A stretch of 64,000 nt of DNA, taken from contig NC_134097.1 in the NCBI RefSeq assembly GCF_000715075.1, forward strand, positions 127,222,997 through 127,286,996, given 5' to 3'. The DNA comes from Nicotiana tabacum (Eukaryota; Streptophyta; Magnoliopsida; Solanales; Solanaceae). This document shows, piece by piece, positions 34,458-45,439 of this stretch (its first letter is position 1; every line of letters begins with the position of its first letter). The notes under the pieces are model-generated. The model did not search any database, was not told the DNA's origin, and saw nothing but the letters and a program-made list of their open reading frames with translations. The position numbers were made by a program, and so were the translations under genes.

Positions 34458-37400
34458 CTATTGGTATATGGGAAAATCAATTATTGATCGCTCTATGAAG
34501 CTTTGATCTGTGGTGGGCGTGGAGATAACAGCAGAAGTTCCTTCTCCAATTTCAGGCACCATCTTCAAAAAATAACTGTGCCTGCAAAAGAAAGTGACGC
34601 TATAATAGTAGTAGATACCATGTCCCTTTGGGAATATCTGATAAAATTGGGAGTGGATAGCATTCATGTTAGTTGCAGAAGACACTTACCATCTAGTATC
34701 TGCAGTTAATTCTGGGTGAAAAGCAGTAGCCAGTAAGTTCCCTTGCTTTACAGCAACGATTACTTTCTTTTCTGACTCGCTAGACTCCTGAAGCATCAAA
34801 AGAAATCATGCTGAGCTGATGTTATAAACAAATGGGGAAAGTAAAAAATTATATCGCATTACAACAACAGATGAACGGTGAAAAATACATTTTTAATTCA
34901 CCAGAACTTAATTTATTGTAATCAATATCCTCTTTTACGACAAATTAGACTCTGTCCAATCAGAGTTTGTAAACTAATTTGTAGTGTGTTAGCATATTCA
35001 TTGTTTTCCTATGGCAAAACAGGCTTCCCAAGTCTTAACAGGCTAGTGTAATCTTTTGACACACGTAGAAGTGAAACAGAAATTCTTTACACATGCACCA
35101 ATTTTTATAACTCGTAGGAAAATGAGGCTTATTCAAGTCTAATTGACAAAGTCTTCCCCAGGTGATCAACTTAAGAATAACATATTGTTAACAAACATTT
35201 TCATGGACATTTAAGGCCGACTTACATGTTAATGTGTATAGAAAAGCTTGGAGAAATAGTATCAGGTGCACACTATACAGTGGTGCGACTAGAAAAGTAA
35301 AGGGAAAACACATAAGTTGCCCCCTGAAGCTGTCCCCAAAAAGTCATTTAAACACTCCATCTTTATGGGCGACCTTTTAACCCCCTTATCTTGCTCAAAG
35401 TAAGAGGTCGCCCGTAAAATTGGAGTCTTTAAATGACTTTACAGGACAACTTCAGGGGACAACTTATGTGTTTTCCCTAAAGTAAACTTGGTTTTATTAA
35501 GCTTGGAAATCCACAGTTAATGTGTACATTTCCCATGCAGCCGTAAATTGTACAAAAGTGCATAATCAAATAGTATAGAAATACAAGCGCATGATCAAAT
35601 AGTAAAAGCCATAGAAGATATACGTAGCCTTCTTGTGAAACATAGTAAGTTGGATGAAGAAGTCTAAATTTCATTGCATGATAAGTTGCAGCAGGATGGT
35701 GACATCTAGAGACATCCAAAGAGTAATGAACAAGGTTTCCTAAAACTTTATTATCGTAAGCATTTATAGATTATCCAAGTATCAAATGCGAATGAAGCAA
35801 GATCGCGCAAACACAAATCTTCCATTTAATTATATTTCCCTTCAACAAAATATTATGACAAGTAACTAAGCGAGTAGGCATATTTCCTGGAGTGTATCTA
35901 TATGGCAGTTGGAACACTTAATGGGAAGACAAAAGTAAACCTCTTCCTTCTGAATAGCATTATTGGAATTAATATTTTCAACGGCTGAGAGAGGAATGTC
36001 TGCCAGCACTTCAACATCTGGTCCTACATCAAGGATTGCAGGTGCACGGATAAAAACGGCACGAAAACTTGGAGGACCACCTTCTTTAGCTACAATTTGA
36101 GGAATAGGAAGTTCTGTCTCAAAGCTCTGAATCTGTTCAATTGAAGTATAATGTAGTTAATAACACAAACCAATTTCAACTCATTCATCAAAATTTTGAG
36201 CCCTTTTCCCCTCTAGTTTGTAGCAATAACAACCAAAACTCCTTCATCATATACAAAAAAAAAAATGCAGGGTTGGCTAATTTAGGGTCTGGCAAAAGCT
36301 CTCAGTTATCGATAGACTGTTAACTAGTCGTCACATATGCCAGTTATCGGTGAGGGGTGGGAACCTTAGGTAGCGTATGCTTCAATTCCATCCCTCCCTC
36401 CCTCCAACTACATAAAAATGGCATTAATTCTTATTTATCTATACAAATGAATTGCCTCCTCTTTGGCTATCAATTGAGACCTGGAGGAGGCACCACTCAT
36501 TTACCTGGCTCCCAAAAAAGTTTCGGTGGACAGTACAATCGAGACCTCCAATCAGTTCCTGTCCTCCAGTTTTCTGGCCTGAGAAGAGAAGCCAAAAAAT
36601 GTGACATAAGATCTTTTTGCCGCAACATGATAAAGAGCATTTAAGAGGGTATTCAAAAAGAATTTCTGATTACCAATCCACACAATTTCTCAAAATTTGT
36701 GAAACTCAAAGGTGCCTTGGATTAAATTTCCTAATGTTCATGATATCTGGATAAGGCAATATTTTATTCCTTTACACGTAAAAGCTTAACGTGAAAGTTT
36801 GACATGATGAAATAAAAATAGAAGCTTTTCAAATGCTGCTCTCTATTGAGTCTAGCAATGAAAGAGAACACATAGTAAGAAGGTCTTATTAGACTGCAAC
36901 AACTGAGCAGTAAAATCCCAGAAAAGTTCAAAGACGGTAAATTATTCCTGATCCTTCTCAGTGTAAATTAGGTTCAAGATGATACTCCCTTCGTATTGAC
37001 TTTATAGGGTGTTCAAAAGGCTAATTTAAGATTTGAACAGATAAATGAATTTGAATTCTTGAAAGCTGCAGAAGTGGTTTCAAATATTACGGAAGAACAA
37101 ATAAAAGCAGCAACCAACCCAAAAAAATGGAAGACATTTCACAACAAGGATTAGACATACAGATTATTTAAATAGATGAATGCATGACAGCAACAATTAG
37201 ATAGCTGATTTTCAATGTGAAATAGGCACAAATGATGCGAGAATATAAGAATAGGTAGTACGCATAATTAGCATACCAACAGATCATAAGGTAACAAAAG
37301 ACAGCTAATATGTTAACCACAGCAAGCAGCAAATCATTAACGTGCTGAGAATGATCTTCTCTGGGGTATCTATCAACATAGTTTGAATGGAAGAACAAGG

Positions 37401-40400
37401 GAAGGTCAAGGCGTTCCTCTTGTTACTCTTTCCATGGCAAAGTCTCTTAGTCCAAAGAGCAAGGATTTCTTTCCCTGCATCTATTGTTGTTGATGTGTCC
37501 ACTCCTTTTCTTTTTTTGGTCAAGACAACCCTTGTTGACATCTGTTTTTTTTTTTTTTGGAGGCTCGCTTTGAATAAGAGTAAGATCAGTAGCCGGTATC
37601 TCACATTCGGCTCCACAGAAGGATCCTTAGAAGACAAAACTCTTGTTTTTTTATAACCGTGGTATCTGGACCAGCTTGCGCGCACCTCGACTAATTTCAC
37701 ATGATACCTGCTACTTCTCACCAGTATAGGTACCGGGTAACTCTAACCACCAAAACTTGGACAGGTGGGAAAAATCTCCTAGTGTTTTTGCCTCCGCTAT
37801 AAAATTCATATCGACTTAGCTTGTTCAATGAGGCCCTTGCATGCAAAGTCTATATCAACAGTTGACGTGACGCCGAAAAAATGAGGACCAACGAAGTTCA
37901 TGGAATGTATGAAATCATACATGGATGGACTAGATTGTAATGATTTGCAGCCTAGGCAAGGGTCCGATGAGCATGTAGCCAGTAGCTTTTGCCTTCAACA
38001 ACTACGGCATGATCCTAAGCTAGTTGAAGTCGGTTGTATCATGTATGGATCCTCATCCTCCACGTCGCTCCATTTAGAACGGTCTCAATTCAATAGTCAA
38101 ATTTTTAGGTTCTCAACACTAGAAATTTGCCTAAATTTTCTACTGGCAAACATATCTCTACAAGGTTAATAGACTCCTAGATGAACGTTGGACCTAAATA
38201 ACGTAATAATATGACACAACCATAATCCCGCAATTGGCATCGCCTATGGCTTATATGGATATTTTTCTACCATTGTGCACTATTTTTTGTCGAGTCTACA
38301 TGGATGCCAAGAGATTTTAAGTCTTTCAAGACAACTTCCTTCCATGTAATTTTATGTCTATAACGTCTCCTTTTAACACCTTGAATCACCGTGGTTCCAA
38401 TTACAGAACCTCAGTAGCTTTTGTGTTCCAGACAAGAAAAGAAAAAGTTGTGTGCTTTATGGTGAAACACCTTTTTGTGAATTGATGTGAATAGTTACTA
38501 ATTCAGTAGTGAATATCAAAAGAATGAGTCACTATCTTTCTTCTTTTTGTGGAGAATCTAGTTAAGAGATGGGTGAATCCTGGAAAGTTTATCAGAACTG
38601 CTGAGAATTATATGCCCCCCTATATTAGAATATTTTTTCCCATACTAACCAATATAAGTTGTATCAAGCTACACCAAAAGAGTGACATGATAGTCTGTCA
38701 TTCGATATATTTCAGATTCATTTTTAAAGAAAAATTATACACCATTTTCAACTTTAGAGATATTTAATATTGTTTAATATTTCTGTTCATTCTTCAATAC
38801 CATATCGTAGTCAAAATAGGATGCTTATCTTATGACAGTATTTATTTCTCATGGTGGAAAGTCAAAGGGTGGTTGAAAGGCTGTCAATCGAGTAGGACTT
38901 TGCTGATGAGCGAGTTAACCAGATCAACTAGCTTTCATGTGATATTATAGCAAAGAATAGCTCTAATATAGATCTTTAAAGAGAACAGAAAAATATCCTT
39001 GACTAAAAAGCTTTGTTTACTCATACAATGTAGTAATGCCTATGGTTTATGAGCATATGCCAATTTCAAACCTACAGACACACAAATGGCTAATATATAG
39101 ACCATGAAATAGTTATTTTTAAAAAAAATTATGACCCCTTGGCATTATAAGATTAAATCAAGAAGATAAGCAACTTAACAGTTTGCAAAAATTGCCCTAC
39201 AATGTACAGCAAGATATGGAGTTGAACACCCACCAGTTGCTTTATTTGCCAAGAAAATGAGGCCTGCACATGTCCCCCATACTGGCTTCCCCAATTGAAC
39301 GAACTCGCGCAAAGCAGGGAACTGCAATTAGAAACACGATTAAACTAACATGGAGAAAAATTATACCAAGCACGGTAATTAATACCAATTGGTACAATTA
39401 AGCAACTATACATCCAAAGTTACACTAAGATATCCCAACAGACAATGCAACAACAAACAACTAGTAAAATCACAATTCATTCTATACTGACAGTAGGAAC
39501 AAATGTCAGTAATTAACAAACAAAGCCGCACTATAAGTAGCTTCGGACACAAAATGCAATCCTTTTATTTTACCTTTGTTGAATAAACAACATAAAACCA
39601 GCAAAATTCAACCTTTTGTACTCAATACCTCTCACGATGCTCCAAAAATCAAATCCAACAACAATAATTCCTTAGTTTGTCAAGGGTTTCAATCAGTCCC
39701 TCTGCTATTCCCCAACCTCGAACTGGTTGGGGCATGTTATGCGAATTCTCTAAGACTACAATTTCCCTAAATCTCACCTCTTTTCCCTAAAGAGTCAAAA
39801 TGTTTTCCATTCCTATGCTGGAGCTTGAAACCTCTAGTTAAGGGTGCAAAGACTCTAACAATTCCACCACACCAGGGGCGGAGCTAGACACTGAGGTGCG
39901 GGTTCGGCTGAACCCAGTGACTTTGGTCCAAATTCTATATTTGTCTTAACAAATTCGTTTAATATGTACAATCCAGTAACTTAAAAGTGCTAAAATCCTG
40001 AACCCATAAGTTTCAAATTCTGGATCCGCCTCTGCACCACACCACCTTGCGTCCCTATATATCATTCTTATTACTACACCAACTTACAATTCTCAACTAT
40101 GCCGCCCAATTAACCATGGTTCAATAAACACCCAGACAAAACAACGAGCCATGTCTTTCACCTATTAATACCAATGTATGATGAGGCCAATGCGTTGTCA
40201 ATAAAAAGACACTATCACACACAGACACAGAGAGAGAGATATACCAGATTGTGGAGCTCGGCCAATTTGGCCATGGTGGTACTCTCACCACCAGGAATGA
40301 TAAGGGAGCTCACATTCTGCAACTGTTCTGGTTTTCTCACCTCCACCCCTTTCACTCCCAATCTTTTCAAAGCTACAAAAAGAACACCACGTAAATAAAG

Positions 40401-40531
40401 ACAGTAACTTTCACTGAGAAAAACAAAGAGCCATACAAAATTAACCACAACGAAAATGAGTTAAAGAGAAAAATGAAACCTGCGATGTGTTCGTTGAAAG
40501 ATCCCTGTAAAGCAAGAACCCCCACAACCAT
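34458..40531 (-). CDS. PDX2: Pyridoxal 5'-phosphate synthase glutaminase subunit PDX2 (seven exons)
   Basis: Hydrolyses glutamine and passes ammonia to the PDX1 lyase subunit for vitamin B6 synthesis; acts in the cytosol. Exons on the minus strand: 40531-40480, 40372-40245, 39321-39234, 36578-36505, 36132-35941, 34787-34690, 34581-34458. All introns are GT-AG and the join is an unbroken 251-residue protein starting [12 protein letters not shown] and ending at TAG. Known plant PDX2 is about 255 residues. Visible motifs: GGES at 45-48; nucleophile Cys78 in GTCAGL; catalytic His202 and Glu204 in HPEL. The class-I glutaminase triad is complete, so the gene looks functional. Intron 3 (2.65 kb) and others hold small repeats. 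Confidence 0.96.
35301..35478. mobile_element. 178-bp foldback MITE in PDX2 intron 5
   Basis: Terminal inverted repeats AGGGAAAACACATAAGTTG/CAACTTATGTGTTTTCCCT. The two halves fold back over roughly 75 bases each. It is flanked by direct copies of AAAGTAA (35294-35300 and 35479-35485). No coding capacity. The superfamily is uncertain from the 7-base duplication. Confidence 0.85.
37640..37805 (+). repeat. SINE-like dispersed repeat in PDX2 intron 3
   Basis: A stretch with GTGGTATCTGGACCAGCTTG...GGTACCGGGTAACTC...TAGTGTTTTTGCCTCCGC resembles a widely dispersed plant short repeat. No clear ends or target duplication were found. The family assignment is from recognition only. Confidence 0.35.
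38180..38395 (-). mobile_element. LINE (RTE-like) ORF2 C-terminal fragment in PDX2 intron 3
   Basis: The minus-strand translation includes [18 protein letters not shown] followed by STKNSAQW and a stop. This pattern is typical of the C-terminal tail of plant non-LTR ORF2 proteins. It is short, with stops, and with no detectable 5' part nearby. Confidence 0.55.
39873..40034. mobile_element. 162-bp hAT-type MITE in PDX2 intron 2
   Basis: Ends CAGGGGCGGAGCTAG and CTGGATCCGCCTCTG (imperfect terminal inverted repeats), flanked by perfect 8-base direct repeats CACCACAC (39865-39872, 40035-40042). The 8-bp duplication and CAGGGGCGGA ends fit the hAT superfamily. Confidence 0.88.
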
Positions 40532-40843
40532 TTTTACAAAAAGAGTGGCGGCTGAGGAGTTTTTGGGGTACGGAGAAAAGGATGGGAGTGTTAACAAGAA
40601 TGACAACACTCAACACTCAACACTCGTGTCCTGATTTCCGTCGCCGATATTATATCAAAATTGGGAACATAATACAAGATTTCAATTGACTCCTAAAACG
40701 TTAGAGTTCGAAACCAAAATAATAAATTTTTGGATTCAAAATACCTTTATACAGTTTAAAAAACAGGTTACCTTTCTAACTAAAACGCATATTATACTGC
40801 ATTTTAGTTTAACAAAATTGTAATTGTTAAAAGAAAGCGCAGT
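40532..40843 (-). promoter_or_regulatory. PDX2 upstream region
   Basis: Only about 310 bases separate the PDX2 start from the E5 insertion. A GATATAATAT stretch near 40655 is a possible TATA element, and ACACTC-type short repeats lie at about 40605-40625. Core promoter elements cannot be fixed from sequence alone. Confidence 0.35.
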
Positions 40844-40848
40844 ATTAT

Positions 40849-42197
40849 TGATAATAGGCAAAATCTAGGTGATTTAGCTATTGTTTATGCTTCCGCTTGA
40901 TTATATTCCAATGACATATTATGGTTAATTGATGAAAAATAGGCTTTAATTGTGATATGTATACATTGCAGGACGAGAAGCCTCTATGATGCTTCAAGAG
41001 GATATTGGAATAATTTATGAGCAAGAACAACTCCTCGGAGTTGAGTGCACGCAAGGACGAGATGAAAAAATGGACGAAATCAAGCTCCAGGTGCGCGCGA
41101 AGGCGCGCAGGACTTCGCACGTAAGAAAGGCCGAGGTAGAATCATGCGCGAAGAAACGCGCGAAGTTATGCGCGAGCTCGCGCGTGTCCGATCCGGAAAA
41201 ATGTTATGTAGGGGTAAAATTGGAAATATGGAGAGAAACCCACTTAACCTTTATAAAGTCAAGCTCGCCCAAGGTTAAATCATCAAGGGTTTTCATAGTT
41301 TAGTGCAAGAAATAGAGAGGCAAGAGGCAAGGAGGACGTTTTTGAGAGGAAAACACAAGCATAGAGCCGTCGTGGAGGCCGGAATTCATCGGGTTTCATC
41401 TTTCTTCCTCCAAACTTAGTAATTTTTATGTTTCTTTGTATGAGTTGTTGTTTTGCTACCATGTCTATGTGGAGCTAAACTTCACGTTCTAGGGTTGTGG
41501 TTCTTTCATGGCTATTGTTTCGGATATTGAGTTTGATTTCTTAGTTTATAATATTGGTTTATTTATTCAATCATGCACTTAATTATTTGATTGCTTGATC
41601 ACCAATTGAATGCTATCTACGAATTTTGAATTGAACTCGAAAGTGGGAATTCTAGATTGCATATAGGATTGAATAGAGCAAGTTCTTGAACCTGAGCATT
41701 GGGGAACGGATTCGCGGTTAGGATAGACATATACCTAATTGTCTTGCTTGGTTGAAATACAGGAATTGTAAATGCGTTCTTGTTGATCTTAATTCATAGA
41801 CATATAAGCATTGAGTTGACTTGAATAGGCGAGTAAGAACTCGACAGATTCTTATGAGCAATATTAACCCTGTCAACCAATAAACTAGATAAATTAGTTA
41901 GTCAATTCAATAGAAGAATACAATAGGATTGTTAGATAGCCCATAACTCTAGATCATTTTTATTACATTTATATCATAAAAATCCGTTATCCTTTGGCTC
42001 AGAGTTCCTTATTTATTTTCTTTTTATTTTAATTAGTTTAGAATCAAATACTTCTAGGTTTAATTCTTGTATAGATAATTAGGATAGTCTAATTTAGTTA
42101 ATAGTTAATCACAAGTCCTCGTGGGATCGACATCCGACTTTTAGTCACTTTATTACTTGACGACCGCGTATACTTGCGTGTGTGTTTGGTCGCAACA
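40849..42197 (+). repeat. E5 left LTR
   Basis: TGATAATAGGC...GTCGCAACA, 1349 bases. It pairs with the right LTR over its full length. It contains GC-rich palindromes (41093-41108, 41170-41183) just upstream of a TATA box at 41252. A short frame of about 100 codons near 41000-41300 is present in both LTRs, but without evidence of function. Confidence 0.92.
41252..41258 (+). promoter_or_regulatory. Candidate TATA box of E5 left LTR
   Basis: CCTTTATAAAGTC; the right LTR has CTCTATAAAGTC at 45851-45862. Confidence 0.5.
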
Positions 42198-42222
42198 AGT
42201 TTTTGGCGCTGTTGTCGGGGAC
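42198..42222 (+). promoter_or_regulatory. E5 primer binding site
   Basis: TTTTTGGCGCTGTTGTCGGGG begins two bases after the LTR end, the expected position of the tRNA primer site; it is close to TGGCGCCGTTGCCGGGGA-type sites. Confidence 0.75.
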
Positions 42223-42303
42223 TTAGAAATTAACTATTCTTCTAGATTAGACATTGAATTTTTTTTTGTTTTAGTTTAGTTGATATTTTTTATTTATTTT
42301 AAC

Positions 42304-43493
42304 ATGGAATCTTGGAATGAAAGTTATTCGAATGATGGTTATTCTTATTTTGATGATCCTTGTCCATATTGTGGAGGACCGCACTGGTGGAAAAATTGTC
42401 AGAATGTTCCCGAAAACGAGTTGTGCGCACAATCTCAATCCTTTGAGTAGAATATTTGTAATATGTGTGGTGGTCAAGATGGCTATTGGGATGGTTGTCT
42501 TAATTCTTTTCATCCTTATCTGAGCCCTTATTATGATCATTCTAATAATGTTTGTGAGTTTGATAGGGGCAATGAAGTACAAGATATGGAACCTGATGCA
42601 TATATTAGGGATATTTTAAAGCAAGTAGCAGAGCAACAAGATGAACTCAAAAAAGATATGAAAAGAATAAGGGCAACAATCACAAGAATGAAGGCCAATA
42701 TAGAAGAATTGAATGAAGATAGTGAGTACCAGCAAGAGGAAAATTTTGAAAAAGAGGAGATTTTGAGTCAAACTTGGCTGGTGGAACAAGCTGAAAGATT
42801 GGAGATATATGAGGCTCAACGTGAGAAAATTACAGATGGGATACAAGGCCTAATAGAAGGAAGAGCTAAAATAGGACAAGAGATCGAAAAATTTGGCACT
42901 GCTATTCATACTTGGGAGCTCAATTGATTGCAAAGGTTGATGCGTCTAATGCCCAACAAAATAGTTCTGAGTTGTGTGAAACTGAAAAGGAGCTTATACG
43001 CCAATTCGAGGAGCTAAAATTGGAGAGTCAATCATTCGAGCGTACTTTTATTAATGATGTCCATGTTGAGGAAAGCACTCTAGAGTCATGTGAGGAAGTA
43101 GATAATGTTATATTTGAAGACTCTAGTGTGTGTACATATGAGGATGTAACTGGTGATACAATTCTAGAGTTGGGGCGTACTGCTCCTCATTTCATATATT
43201 TTTCAACATTGTGTTTGGATGATGACATGAAAATCAAGTCATCTGAGCCTTTGGGGGAGCCAATGTACGAGGACCTGAGTGCTTATAATCTGGAATTTAT
43301 CATGCCAGAGAGACATAATTACATACCTCATTTGAAAGCCAAAAAGTGTAGAACACGATATTGGTTGCTTGGCCCTGTTAAATTTGTCTCACCACCCCTA
43401 GAGCATAGCAAAAAGCTTGAAGCCAAATTGGGGGCTCAATTTATAAGTTCGAGGTGGAGGCAAAAAGTGGTTCATGTCGTGCCGCGATTTTAA
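42304..43493 (+). pseudogene. E5 gag-like ORF with zinc knuckle and coiled coil
   Basis: Starts ATG 42304. In order: CPYCGGPHWWKNC (C-x2-C-x3-H-x4-C spacing), a second CNMCGG...C motif lacking the His, a strongly charged coiled-coil-like segment (about 42600-42900), then an acidic C-terminal part. In-frame TAG at 42448 splits the two Cys motifs. Near 42915 the frame must shift by one base to continue (42912-43493) to TAA 43491. Whole length about 395 codons if joined. It shows no homology I recognise to pol domains. Likely the only protein of the element. Confidence 0.7.
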
Positions 43494-45425
43494 AATTAGG
43501 CGCTTGTTGGGAGGCAACCCAGCTTTACTGCTTTCTTTTATTTTTATTTATTTTTGTTTATTTTATTTTTCTATCTTTGTAGCAGTTTTTTTGTAGGATT
43601 ATGAGCATAGAAGAAAAGCCACTGAAAGTGTGCAAATGCGAGCCAGCTGGTTGGAACTAGTGTGAGGAACCCGTACAAAGGACCATCCTTGGGAGAAGTC
43701 TGAGTACCCGTGAGCTGCTAGTGCTTCGGCCTTTGGCCTTTCAGGGAGTTTCTTGTCCACCCTTGTTATTTTTGCTTTATTTGTGCATTGGGGACATTGC
43801 ACTCTTTTAAGTGTGGGGTGAGAGAATTCCTTTGGATACTTAGCTTTTTAGTAGTTTAGCTTCTTATTTCTTTTCTTCGTAGTTGTGTAGTATTTTAGTA
43901 GATTAATTTTTTTTTATGTGGAAAACAAGAAAAATCAAAAAAAAAACTGAAAAAATTGTAGGCTCTTCCTAATGGCGGATCTTTTAGACGATTTTCTTGA
44001 GGGAAGTGAGTCTAGAGAAAACAACAAAAAGATTTTTTTATTTTTTTTCTTAGGTAGTGTAGCAATTCCCCCTTGGTTTTTCTTTAAGCCGCGGTTCTTT
44101 TCCAAGGGTTTAGCTTGAACCGGGCATAGGTAGTTTTTATTTTTGTTTTCTTTTTGATTTGTAGATTAGGGTAATGGGCTACGAGCTATAAAATTGAAAG
44201 AGAACCCATAGCGTTGACACACCTGAACACAATAGACCCTAGAGTGTAACGCTTAGTCCTAATTGTTGAATCTCACTGAAAGTGCCTTAATTTGTATGTT
44301 TGTTACTGAATTGAATGCTCGTAATGGAGTGTCTTGATGAGCTGATCTGGAATGAGTCTTATGCCATGTGTGGTGAGTTTTGTGTAGTCCATGTATTGTA
44401 CTTGTGTCTAGAACTTGCCCGGTATGTGAGTTGAAGCGAAATTTTAGGTGATGCTCGGTTTGAAAAATGATGTTAGGCTTTCTTTGACCTTTTTGAGCTT
44501 AATTGCTTATCACAAATAAAATTTGTTCCTAGGTAACCCTTTTGAGCCTTTAGACTTTTGTTTGGAACCCGCATTACAAGCCTATACCCTTTTGTTCTTA
44601 ATTGACATTGTTTTGAACCTTTTACCTCTTAAAGCACTTCAATTGTGAGAGGAGCGCTAAAAGAAGTAAGAAGGAAATAAGTGTGGGGTGGCTTTTGAAT
44701 GGAACCAATAAAATGATGAAAGGTGCACTTATGTTGTAAACGAATACACCACTAGCAGAAATTGAGTGACAAGAAGAATAAACTGGAAAAAAGAAGAAGA
44801 GATGATTACATTGTGTCTTGTTCCAGCTAGTGGAAATGAATTAATAGAGTGCTTAAAGAAGAAGGGAGTATTTGTGGGAAGATATTGTGTGTGAATGAAA
44901 AGTGGGTTGAAGAATTTGCGCTAAAAATTGCTCATGTGATGTGTTAAAGTGCTTAGGGGTTGAGTTACTATTCCTAAATACATCCTACACGTCCCTTAGC
45001 CCACATTACAATCATGAAAAAGTCATAATTGATTTTGGATCGAGCTAGCCTACATTAGTAGAGATTTACATTAAGGGTAAGCTTATGGTACCAATTGCAT
45101 GCATGTGACCTCTTTTGTGAGAGTGAGTGATTCCCTTGATATATATGAGTATATGAATTGAATGTGGTGGATTGAGCTCAGTTTTTGTTGATGTAATTGT
45201 GAGAGCATATGATTCATGACGGAAAAGCAGGTCTTGACTTCTGTGTAGAGTACTTTGAGGAAGTGTGAATATTGCATGGCACTTGAGAGTCGACTTTGAG
45301 GCTAGGATTGTTTACTGCTAGGCGTAATATATGTACATTGTTCTAGGTGTAATGCGTTAAGGGCAATGGTTGAGTGAAGGATTCTCTAGAGAGTATAGTT
45401 GATTGCTCGAGGACTAGCAATGAAT
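43494..45425 (+). other. E5 non-coding 3' region
   Basis: Nearly 2 kb without a convincing ORF. AAGTGTGGGGTG occurs at 43809, at 44689 and again at the LTR edge (45428). Confidence 0.6.
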
Positions 45426-45439
45426 TAAGTGTGGGGTGT
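45426..45439 (+). promoter_or_regulatory. E5 polypurine-like tract
   Basis: TTAAGTGTGGGGTGT directly precedes the right LTR start TGATAATAGG at 45440. Confidence 0.6.

Noticed and set aside
37305..37721. 138-codon minus-strand ORF in PDX2 intron 3
   Set aside because: Overlaps a SINE-like repeat and poly(A)/poly(T) runs; no domain or conserved motif.
40986..41303. Small protein gene in E5 LTRs (also 45602-45904)
   Set aside because: Present in both LTRs only because LTRs are duplicates; no homology, and it spans the GC palindromes and TATA box.
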